Position numbers and translations under genes: made by a program
The notes under the pieces: generated by a model
What the model was told of the DNA's origin: nothing
Database searches by the model: none
What the model saw: the letters and a program-made list of their open reading frames with translations, nothing else
Shown: piece after piece, positions 52,513 through 59,383 of the stretch
Layout: every line of letters begins with the position of its first letter
Position numbering within the stretch: position 1 is the stretch's first letter
Assembly (NCBI RefSeq): GCF_000008765.1
Contig: NC_003030.1
Span: 406,001 to 470,000 of the forward strand
Direction of reading: 5' to 3'
Origin: Clostridium acetobutylicum ATCC 824
GTDB lineage: Bacteria; Bacillota; Clostridia; Clostridiales; Clostridiaceae
DNA length: 64,000 bases

Positions 52513-53139
52513 ATGAATAAGAATGAAATTAAAGCAAAAATGAAGAGCAAGGCAATTGCTGTTGTAAGATGTTCAGAATTTAGTTTAGCTGAAAAAATGT
52601 CAAAGAGATTAATATCACAAGGAATAGATACAATTGAGGTTACTTATTCTGTTAAAGATGCTGGAAAGTTAATAAAAGCTCTTAAGGATGAATATCCAAA
52701 TAGTTTAATTGGAGCTGGAACAGTTGTAACAGCTGCACAAGCAAAAGAAGCAATTGACTATGGTGCAGATTTCATAGTTTCACCATGTATAGTTGAAGAG
52801 GTATGTGAATACTGTGTAAAAAATGATATAGCATGCTCACAGGGAACAGCAACTCCTACAGAGGCATTTAAAGCAGCAAGCTTAGGTGCTGATATCATTA
52901 AAATATTCCCAGGAAGTTCATTTAAACCTTCATATATAAAAGAATTAAAAGGACCATTCCCTGATTTTGATTGCATGCCTACAGGAGGAGTAAGTGACAG
53001 CAATGTTAAAGAGTGGTTTGATAATGGAGCATTTGCAGTTGGATTAGGTGGATATTTCACAAAGAATATAACTGAAGACAACTTAGAAGAAATAGATATA
53101 AGAGTTAAAAAAGTATTAGATGCATTAAAGAATGCATAA
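52513..53139 (+). CDS. kdgA: KDPG / KHG aldolase
   Basis: 208 residues, class I aldolase barrel. DTIEVTYSV carries the catalytic Glu, GAGTVVTAAQAKEAIDYGADFIVSP and the Schiff-base Lys in ADIIKIFPGSSFKPSYI; PTGGVSDSNVKEW closes the phosphate site. Splits 2-keto-3-deoxy-6-phosphogluconate to pyruvate and glyceraldehyde-3-phosphate, the last step of pectin uronate breakdown. GAAAGGAAG upstream. Followed by a 285-bp gap before kdgK. Confidence 0.92.
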   Translation: MNKNEIKAKMKSKAIAVVRCSEFSLAEKMSKRLISQGIDTIEVTYSVKDAGKLIKALKDEYPNSLIGAGTVVTAAQAKEAIDYGADFIVSPCIVEEVCEYCVKNDIACSQGTATPTEAFKAASLGADIIKIFPGSSFKPSYIKELKGPFPDFDCMPTGGVSDSNVKEWFDNGAFAVGLGGYFTKNITEDNLEEIDIRVKKVLDALKNA

Positions 53140-53424
53140 TGTAGAAATATTCTTACATTAATATAGCATAAATAGAAAGTACTTGGGTATTTTAAGTAAT
53201 AAATAGGTGCTGGGCAAATAAAACTGAAATGGAAACTGCAAAATATTGAAGTTGGTCTTGAGTATAGTTGCTAAGATCCTTCAGTTGTTAGGAGCAAATT
53301 TAATTTCTATATATTTATGAAAGAAAGCTAGAGAACTGTTAACTTATAATCATTAGAAGAGCGTAAGTTTTACGGTGGGTTTTATATCTGACTTTGAAAA
53401 TAAAATTAGTAGGAGAATGATAAA
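53140..53424 (+). other. Unexplained 285-bp gap between kdgA and kdgK
   Basis: No coding frame, no strong hairpin with T-run, and no clear second promoter. It has weak complementarity only (for example GTAAGTTTTAC near 53364). It is unusually long for an operon gap; a processed or folded leader of kdgK is possible. Confidence 0.3.
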
Positions 53425-54372
53425 ATGAGTGAGTTTATAACAATTGGAGAACCTTTAGCATTATTTGCAGCTGAAGGGGAAAGTGAAATAGATAAAAGAA
53501 TAAGCGAAGTTGATCACTTTAAAAAATTTCTAGCTGGAGCTGAAGTAAATGTTTCGGTTGGTGTGTCAAGACTAGGTCATTCAGCTCAGTACATAACAAA
53601 GCTTGGAGAAGATCCATTTGGTGAATTTATAAGGAGAAGACTTAATGAAGAGAACGTTGGAACAGATTATATAAGTTCAACAAATAAAAAATTCACTGGT
53701 TTTCAATTAAAATCAAAGGTAAGCGAGGGAGATCCTAGTATATTTTATTTTAGAAAAAATTCTGCTGCTGCTAATTTTTCAGTAGAGGATTTAAATAAAG
53801 TAAATTTAGATGGTGTTAAACATGTTCATATTACAGGGATTTTTCCAGCATTATCTGAAAGTACTAAAGAAGCAACATACAAGCTATTGGAGCTTGCAAA
53901 GGAAAGAAATATAACAACTACTTTTGACACTAATCTAAGACCTCAACTTTGGAATAGCAAGGAAGACATGATTAGTACAATAAATGATATAGCATTTAAA
54001 AGTGATATATTACTTCCAGGTATAAATGAAGGTTTAGTACTTATGGGAAGCGATAAGCCTGAAGAAATTGCGGATTTCTATCTTAATAAAGGCGTAAAAC
54101 TCGTAATAATAAAATTAGGTTCCAAAGGTGCATATGTAAAAACAAAAGATGAAGCTTACACAGTTGAAGGTTTTAAGGTTAAGCATGTGGTTGATACAGT
54201 GGGAGCAGGAGATGGATTTGCAGTTGGAGTTATAAGTGCAATTCTTGAAGGAATAAGTGTTAAAGAAGCTGTGAGAAGAGGAAATGCAGTAGGTGCTTTG
54301 GCTGTAATGTCAGAGGGAGACAACGACGGATATCCTACACATGAAGAATTAGAAAAATTCCTCGGAAGGTGA
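53425..54372 (+). CDS. kdgK: 2-keto-3-deoxygluconate kinase
   Basis: 315 residues, PfkB ribokinase family. ITIGEPLALFAAEGE start, FLAGAEVNVSVGVSRLGH (substrate-side glycines), FDTNLRPQLW, LPGINEGL, and the anion-hole/catalytic VVDTVGAGDGFAVGVI. Phosphorylates KDG to KDPG for the aldolase upstream. TAGGAGAATG upstream of ATG 53425; ends 4 bp before the next gene. Confidence 0.9.
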   Translation: MSEFITIGEPLALFAAEGESEIDKRISEVDHFKKFLAGAEVNVSVGVSRLGHSAQYITKLGEDPFGEFIRRRLNEENVGTDYISSTNKKFTGFQLKSKVSEGDPSIFYFRKNSAAANFSVEDLNKVNLDGVKHVHITGIFPALSESTKEATYKLLELAKERNITTTFDTNLRPQLWNSKEDMISTINDIAFKSDILLPGINEGLVLMGSDKPEEIADFYLNKGVKLVIIKLGSKGAYVKTKDEAYTVEGFKVKHVVDTVGAGDGFAVGVISAILEGISVKEAVRRGNAVGALAVMSEGDNDGYPTHEELEKFLGR

Positions 54373-54376
54373 TTAT

Positions 54377-55003
54377 TTGAAAGTACAATTAGCTTTAGAC
54401 AGAATGACAATAGATGAGGCTAAAAGTATTACAGAAGAAGTATATGATTATATAGACATAATAGAGGTTGGTACATCGCTTATAAAGGATTACGGAAAAA
54501 AATCTATAAGCTCTATGAGAGATGAGTTTAAGGATAAATTAATATTAGCGGATATAAAAACTTGTGATGAAGGTGAGTACGAATTTAAAGCAGCTTATGA
54601 AGCAGGAGCTGATATTGCAACGGTTATGGGAACTTCACCCTTTGAAACAATTGAAATATGCTACAAGGTTTCAAAGGAATATAAAAAACATATGATGATT
54701 GATTTGATGGAAACAGATGATCGTAAAATTCAGCAGTTAAAGACTTGTGAGGATGCTATTTTGTTTCTTCATCTTCCAAAAGATAGTGAAAATAAAAGTT
54801 TATTAGACATGTTTCAAAGTAAAAAACAACTTTTCAAGGATGTAAAAAGAATTGCAGTAGGTGGAGGTATTAGTGAAAAAGTAATGCCGGGTATAACGCT
54901 TATTAATCCTGAAATAGTTGTAGTGGGTTCATTTATAACAAAATCAAAAAATTTAAGTGCCGCAGCTAGGGAAGTTCGGAAAGTATTAGAAAATAGGAGA
55001 TGA
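54377..55003 (+). CDS. Hexulose-6-phosphate synthase-like protein (HPS)
   Basis: 208 residues, orotidine-phosphate-decarboxylase fold. VQLALDRMTIDEA, catalytic LADIKTCDEGEYE, ATVMGTS and the phosphate loop AVGGGISE. HPS condenses formaldehyde with ribulose-5-phosphate; the related 3-keto-L-gulonate-6-phosphate decarboxylase shares the fold. The 6-phospho-3-hexuloisomerase next door argues for HPS. TTG start at 54377 behind GGAAGG. Translationally linked to PHI through an ATGA overlap region. Formaldehyde could derive from methanol freed from pectin methyl esters (inference). Confidence 0.82.
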   Translation: MKVQLALDRMTIDEAKSITEEVYDYIDIIEVGTSLIKDYGKKSISSMRDEFKDKLILADIKTCDEGEYEFKAAYEAGADIATVMGTSPFETIEICYKVSKEYKKHMMIDLMETDDRKIQQLKTCEDAILFLHLPKDSENKSLLDMFQSKKQLFKDVKRIAVGGGISEKVMPGITLINPEIVVVGSFITKSKNLSAAAREVRKVLENRR

Positions 55004-55008
55004 TATCC

Positions 55009-55557
55009 ATGGAAGTTCTTAAAGACATATTAGGTGAAATTACACAGGTAATTAATAATGTTAATGAAAGTGAAATGGATGGAGTTGTAGATTTTATTAC
55101 AAAGAACAAGAGAGTTTTTGTATGCGGTGAAGGACGTTCCGGATTAATTGGGAAATGCTTTGCAATGAGACTTATGCATATAGGATATACTGTTTATGTG
55201 GTTGGAGAAACCATAACCCCGTCAATAAAGGCTGATGATGTACTTTTTGCCATATCGGGTTCCGGCGAAACCTCTATGGTATTAAATTTGGTACGGAAGT
55301 CAAAGGATATGGGAGCGCACATAATAGGAATAACCAGTAGAGAGGGTTCATCTCTTGCAAGTGCTTCATTTAAAAAGATAATTGTGCCTGGGGCTGTAAA
55401 AGGCGATAAGGGCACGGATAAGAAGTCTATTCAACTTCTAAGCTCATTATTTGATCAAAGTGTTCATATAGTTATGGATGCACTTTGTTTAAAATTAAGT
55501 TATAAGGATAGAATAGATAATGATGCAGCGATAAAGAATCATAGTAATTTAGAGTAG
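55009..55557 (+). CDS. 6-phospho-3-hexuloisomerase (PHI)
   Basis: 182 residues, SIS-domain isomerase. VCGEGRSGLIGKCFAMRLMHIG, AISGSGETSMVLNL and GITSREGSSLA carry the sugar-phosphate site; VPGAVKGDKG and SIQLLSSLFDQSVHIVMD are typical of PHI. Converts hexulose-6-phosphate to fructose-6-phosphate. ATG 55009 has AGGAG at correct distance; the ATG at 55000 overlaps the HPS stop as ATGA and touches the ribosome site. Last gene of the kdg group. Confidence 0.87.
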   Translation: MEVLKDILGEITQVINNVNESEMDGVVDFITKNKRVFVCGEGRSGLIGKCFAMRLMHIGYTVYVVGETITPSIKADDVLFAISGSGETSMVLNLVRKSKDMGAHIIGITSREGSSLASASFKKIIVPGAVKGDKGTDKKSIQLLSSLFDQSVHIVMDALCLKLSYKDRIDNDAAIKNHSNLE

Positions 55558-55602
55558 AACATTTCTTTTGCATGATTTTTTAACATAAACATACACACAA
55601 AG

Positions 55603-55648
55603 AACCGTTGTAATAGCATAAAAAATGCTGTTATAGCGGTTTTTTGTT
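55603..55648 (+). terminator. Terminator of the kdg-HPS-PHI operon
   Basis: Arms AACCGTTGTAATAGCA (55603-55618) and TGCTGTTATAGCGGTT (55626-55641), with one mismatch, then TTTTGTTTT. Confidence 0.85.
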
Positions 55649-55765
55649 TTAAAAAGTGTGTGGGAATGTTTTTAAAATATAAAGTACTTATATATTAGGA
55701 CTTATGAATTCATTTGATTTTACGTTTAATATTGTTAAAAATAATAATGATAAAAAAGGTCATTA

Positions 55766-55794
55766 TTGACATATAAGATGAAAGACAATAAAAT
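55766..55794 (+). promoter_or_regulatory. Promoter of the WXG100/toxin operon
   Basis: -35 TTGACA (55766-55771), 17-bp spacer, -10 TAAAAT (55789-55794). Transcription would start near 55801, so the GTG at 55798 cannot be the start codon of the next gene. Confidence 0.75.
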
Positions 55795-55827
55795 ATAGTG
55801 AGATTAAATGAAGGAGATGAGGATTAT

Positions 55828-56130
55828 TTGTTAAGATACGATGTAACACCAAAAGAATTAAAAATTTCAGCTAAAATATTTAAAGAAAAATCAGATGAAA
55901 TTATGGGTAGGATATCAAGATTAAAGGCAAGTGTAGATATATATGGTGCTACATGGCAAGGAGCAGGACATGATGCGTTTGAAAGTAAATATAAAATAAT
56001 TGAAAAAGATATACAAAATATTGCAAAGAAATTAGATAATATCGCATGGGAGCTAAATAATACAGCAAATACATTTGAACAAGCAGATGAAAGAGAAAAG
56101 CAGAAGATTAATGCCCTTTTCAAATTTTAA
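55828..56130 (+). CDS. WXG100-family small secreted protein
   Basis: 100 residues from TTG 55828 (GAGG 6 nt upstream), exactly the usual length of the family. Helical hairpin with the turn YGATWQGAGHDAFESKY (W-x-G) and a C-terminal helix ending in charged residues. These proteins are partners or substrates of type VII (ESX/Yuk) secretion. It is 41 bp from the toxin gene start, the typical arrangement in which a WXG100 protein helps export the toxin. Confidence 0.83.
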   Translation: MLRYDVTPKELKISAKIFKEKSDEIMGRISRLKASVDIYGATWQGAGHDAFESKYKIIEKDIQNIAKKLDNIAWELNNTANTFEQADEREKQKINALFKF

Positions 56131-56171
56131 CCAAAATAAAAATTTAGGAAATTATGATATGGGGGCTAGAA

Positions 56172-57545
56172 ATGAAAGCTAATGATGATATAAAATTAAC
56201 CATAAGGGATTTAGATTTACTTTCTAAAAAGTTTTCTTCAATAAGTAATGATTTTTATGAGGACAAGGCTATGGTAAATACACAGCTTAAGCTTTTAGAG
56301 AGCAATAATTCTGGATTAAATAGCACTGATATTATATATAATGATATTAGTAAAGTTATGAAGGATTTTGATAGCATAGTACATAAGCTGAGTCAAATGT
56401 CTAAAGACTTAGAAGTAGCTGAAAAAGAATACAAAGATGCCGATAATTCCTTTGAAAGAAAAGTAAATGAAGTGCTGCATACAGCTATAAATGAGGTGGA
56501 GGATTTTGGAGAGGATATTTGGGAAAAATACAAGAAGACTCCGGGAGAAGGCGCAGCGTTTTTAAGTGCGGCATTTAATTCAGCAAAAGATATGACGCTT
56601 GGTGCATTTGACTTAATGATGTATGGACTTTATATGAAGGCTAATCCAGTAGCGCATGGAAAGGAATTATATAGAGAAGCCGGTGAGGTATATAAGTGTA
56701 TTAAGAATCCTAAAAAAATCATGGACAACTTAGGTCCATTGGGAAAGGCTTTTTTAGGAATAAATGATAAGGAAATAAAAAATGCAGCAATACATGGGGA
56801 CAGCTATACAATTAAAAAGAATATGTATGCAGTATCAATTAATGCTTTACTTATAGGAGATACAGGTGCTGGATTATTAGGAAAAGCATCAAAAGTAGAG
56901 AAAAACATTAATAAAGCAGGCAAATTGGAGAGTGCTGGTAAGAAGTTTAGTGTGTTTAGTAAAGATATACCGAATATAGAAGATAAGCTAGCTAGTTTTA
57001 GAGAATTTTTAGCTAATAAGCTCAGAGGTGTTACTAGAGAAATACCGAATCCACAGTTAGTAAGAGATTCAATGGGAAATACTTATATGGTATGGGCAAA
57101 AAAAGGTGGAAGTTCTGGGGGCGAGGTTCTAAAGAACGAAAAGGTTGTTAATGGGGTGGCTGAAACAGGTGGAAAACTTTTATCAGTAGAAGAGTATCTA
57201 AAAAGAGAGGTAGAAGCTGAAAAAATGTATGATATAATTAGAAATTATACAACAGATGTAAAAAAAATATCCGAAAATACAGGAATACCAGAGTCACGTA
57301 TTAATAGGATAAAAGAACATGTTTTCTATAATGAACATATCAAAACTTATGAAGTTGGACGATTTGACCCAAACTATGATATGGCGAATGCATGGGAAAG
57401 ATTAATCAAAGGAAATTATGTACAAAGTGATATAGATTTATTAAATCATGAAATATTCGAATCTAAATTTGAATCTATATTTAAAACAGACTATTCTACA
57501 GCGCATTCTAAGACAGAATCAACTGGTAGGATATGGAATCCATAA
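56172..57545 (+). CDS. Polymorphic toxin with helical N-terminus and HExxE-type C-terminal domain
   Basis: 457 residues. Residues 1-110 are a WXG/LXG-like helical trafficking region, followed by Gly/Ala-rich hydrophobic stretches (AFLSAAFNSAKDMTLGAFDLMMYG and INALLIGDTGAGLLG) and a pretoxin linker from about 290 (NPQLVRDSMGNTYMVW). The last 90 residues form a separate domain: GRFDPNYDMANAWERLIKGN, then LLNHEIFESKFE and STAHSKTES. The conserved His-Glu and a second AH suggest a metal or acid-base site; the activity is unknown to me. ATG 56172 follows GGGGGCTAG. An immunity-like gene starts 16 bp after its stop. The linker is duplicated at 58003. Confidence 0.78.
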   Translation: MKANDDIKLTIRDLDLLSKKFSSISNDFYEDKAMVNTQLKLLESNNSGLNSTDIIYNDISKVMKDFDSIVHKLSQMSKDLEVAEKEYKDADNSFERKVNEVLHTAINEVEDFGEDIWEKYKKTPGEGAAFLSAAFNSAKDMTLGAFDLMMYGLYMKANPVAHGKELYREAGEVYKCIKNPKKIMDNLGPLGKAFLGINDKEIKNAAIHGDSYTIKKNMYAVSINALLIGDTGAGLLGKASKVEKNINKAGKLESAGKKFSVFSKDIPNIEDKLASFREFLANKLRGVTREIPNPQLVRDSMGNTYMVWAKKGGSSGGEVLKNEKVVNGVAETGGKLLSVEEYLKREVEAEKMYDIIRNYTTDVKKISENTGIPESRINRIKEHVFYNEHIKTYEVGRFDPNYDMANAWERLIKGNYVQSDIDLLNHEIFESKFESIFKTDYSTAHSKTESTGRIWNP

Positions 57546-57561
57546 AGGAGGTTAAAATAAG

Positions 57562-57813
57562 ATGGCAGTATATGTATTATTAATAAAGGAATATGAAGAT
57601 GATGAAAAAGTAGTGTATAAATATGGTCCTAATGAAGAAACAACAGGAAAGATAGAGTATAATAAGATAAGTAGAGATTTTAAAGAAATAGAATCTATAA
57701 AAAAAGAAGGAATTTCAAACGACTTTTTCATTAACCTTACAGCTCAAAGAATTGCGAGAATTGTTGGAAGAGAAAAAGGAATATTTCCTGAAAGAACAAC
57801 AATTGAATCATAA
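57562..57813 (+). CDS. Probable immunity protein for the 56172 toxin
   Basis: 83-residue soluble protein (MAVYVLLIKEYEDDEKVVYK, then YGPNE, FINLTAQRIARIV and GIFPERTTIES). Small, acidic, right behind the toxin gene with a strong AAGGAGG, as immunity genes normally are. I recall similar proteins after toxins of the same C-terminal type but cannot name the family. Function by position. Confidence 0.7.
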   Translation: MAVYVLLIKEYEDDEKVVYKYGPNEETTGKIEYNKISRDFKEIESIKKEGISNDFFINLTAQRIARIVGREKGIFPERTTIES

Positions 57814-57954
57814 AATAGCTGCATAAAAAATTAAATAGTTACAAACTGAGTAAAACTAATTATTAATTAAAAAAAGGATGTATGTGTAATGTTAATAATG
57901 TAGTAAGATGCAACAAAATTGAGAATTAAATATATATCAGAGGAATAATGAAGG

Positions 57955-57987
57955 TTAACGCTGATAAAAAGGCGTTAGCCTTTTTTT
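57955..57987 (+). terminator. Terminator after the first immunity gene
   Basis: GGTTAACGC and GCGTTAGCC pair with one G-U, followed by seven T. It ends 16 bp before the displaced toxin cassette, separating it from the toxin operon. The 57814-57950 stretch before it shows nothing else. Confidence 0.8.
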
Positions 57988-58002
57988 ATGCATAAAACAA
58001 TG

Positions 58003-58429
58003 TCCACAGTTAGTAAGAGATTCAATGGGAAATACTTATATGGTATGGGCAAAAAAAGGTGGAAGTTCTGGGAGCGAGGTTCTAAAGAGTGAAAAGGTCG
58101 TTAATGGGGTAAGAAATGCTGGTGAAGAAATTGTAGGTACTGAGCACAGTGAAATAAGACCAACTTAGGAAGTATTTAATAGACATAAGGCGGATTCATA
58201 TAAAGAAAAACTACTTAATGGTGAAAAAATAGAACCAATTGAAGTTTATGAGATAGAGGGAAAAGGTTATTATTTACAAGAAGGACATCATAGATATGTA
58301 GCAAGTATAGAAACAGGAATACCTGTAGAAATAAAATATTTGCCTCATAGTGGTCCAGCTGGCATGCCAAATTGGCAATATATGTGATGGAAGGAATATG
58401 TAAATGAAGAACAATTTTGGGAAGGTTAA
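58003..58429 (+). pseudogene. Displaced ParB-like toxin C-terminal cassette with two stops
   Basis: 58003-58112 repeats 57050-57160 of the full toxin gene (the NPQLVRDSMGNTYMVW pretoxin linker) with about five changes in 110 bp. It then switches to a different C-terminus. Reading on in the same frame gives EIRPT, TAG (58166-58168), EVFNRHKADSYKEKLLNGE, VYEIEGKGYYLQEGHHRYVAS, PAGMPNWQYM, TGA (58385-58387), WKEYVNEEQFWEG, TAA. GHHRYVAS is the ParB-like nuclease motif found in many bacterial toxins. It has no start codon or N-terminal domain. It is therefore an orphan toxin module, now broken, with its immunity gene 3 bp downstream. Confidence 0.8.
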
Positions 58430-58432
58430 AGT

Positions 58433-58939
58433 ATGGGAGTAGAAGCATATAGATTTGCAGTGAATATAGAAAAAAAAGAAAATAAGCAAGCTATAAAAGA
58501 AAAATTATTAGAGTTAGGTGGTATATTGATAAGTGAAGATGTTTGTGGAAGAATAAATATAGATTTTTGCTATGAAGAAGGAATAATTGAGGTATTAATG
58601 GAGAATCCGTATGAAATCCATAAAGAGTTACGTGGTGTAGAAAATATAAGCAATGTAAAAAATCAATTAAGAGTATATATGAGAATAGCAAAGCCAAATT
58701 CAGAAAAAGTAATTGATAAGTTAATGGTGTTATTATCTGATATTAATTCTTATTTTGGTATTAAAGGAATACTAGATTTAATAACAGGTAAAAAAGTAGA
58801 TATATGTGATTATACTGAATTTAAAAATGATTTTATAAAGGCAAAAATAGAATTTGAAACATTTTATTCTGGAATACCATATCCAATAAAATGTCATGAA
58901 GTATTTCCTAAGTATAGAGAAATAATGGGTGAAAAATAA
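58433..58939 (+). CDS. Probable immunity protein for the displaced ParB-like toxin
   Basis: 168-residue soluble, acidic protein, starting 3 bp after the end of the toxin cassette at ATG 58433 behind GAAGG. N-terminal AYRFAVNIEKKENKQAIKEKLLELGG and a middle RIAKPNSEKVIDKLMVLL. The frame is intact although its toxin partner carries two stops, which suggests selection to keep immunity. I do not recognise the family; the role is by position. Confidence 0.68.
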   Translation: MGVEAYRFAVNIEKKENKQAIKEKLLELGGILISEDVCGRINIDFCYEEGIIEVLMENPYEIHKELRGVENISNVKNQLRVYMRIAKPNSEKVIDKLMVLLSDINSYFGIKGILDLITGKKVDICDYTEFKNDFIKAKIEFETFYSGIPYPIKCHEVFPKYREIMGEK

Positions 58940-59051
58940 ACAGTTGATGTATAAATTTGAGAATATTGAATACTAAAAATTGATTATTATATTTTAGTAT
59001 ACTCAAATTGAGACTCAAAAAAGAGGAATAAGTTTATCTTATAACTAAAAT

Positions 59052-59090
59052 AGAGTTAATGTTTCAAATGAGAAACATTAACTCTTTTTA
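59052..59090 (+). terminator. Terminator after the second immunity gene
   Basis: Perfect 14-bp arms AGAGTTAATGTTTC (59052-59065) and GAAACATTAACTCT (59072-59085), then TTTTATC. Confidence 0.85.
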
Positions 59091-59184
59091 TCGTTTGAAT
59101 AGAATAAAAATCAGGTGCTAAATAATTGAATATGGTAAGAGATAAAGAAACATTGATAAATATAATTAAAGGAGGACTGGTTTA

Positions 59185-59340
59185 ATGTTATATGAACAAA
59201 TAAAACAAATATTATCTATAAGGGAAAAACTTCACCCTGAAGATGACAATGGAATACAAAAATGCTGGGATGAATTAATTGAGCTTCTTAGTAAAGGTGA
59301 TGAGCAAGGTTATAAAAGTAACAACTCTAAAAATAAATAA
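59185..59340 (+). CDS. Small orphan protein, 51 residues
   Basis: ATG 59185 with a strong AGGAGG 9 nt upstream; TAA at 59338-59340. The peptide begins MLYEQIKQILSIREKLHPED and continues IQKCWDELIELLSKGDEQG, two amphipathic helices. A terminator follows within two bases. The strong ribosome site, terminator and acidic helical sequence argue it is real. Given its place it may be a leftover immunity or accessory gene of the toxin locus. Confidence 0.65.
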   Translation: MLYEQIKQILSIREKLHPEDDNGIQKCWDELIELLSKGDEQGYKSNNSKNK

Positions 59341-59341
59341 G

Positions 59342-59381
59342 AAAAATCCTCAAAATGCTGGAAATCATTTTGAGGATTTTT
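59342..59381. terminator. Bidirectional terminator
   Basis: Perfect 16-bp arms AAAAATCCTCAAAATG (59342-59357) and CATTTTGAGGATTTTT (59366-59381), with A and T ends. Shared by the small plus-strand gene and the minus-strand surface protein. Confidence 0.88.
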
Positions 59382-59383
59382 TT

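Noticed and set aside
55798-55827. GTG start for the WXG100 gene
   Set aside because: It lies only 4 bp after the -10 element, upstream of the likely transcription start, and would make the protein longer than the family norm.
58215-58697. Three minus-strand frames over the toxin cassette and immunity gene
   Set aside because: They oppose recognisable ParB-like coding sequence and the intact 58433 gene, and carry no start signals.
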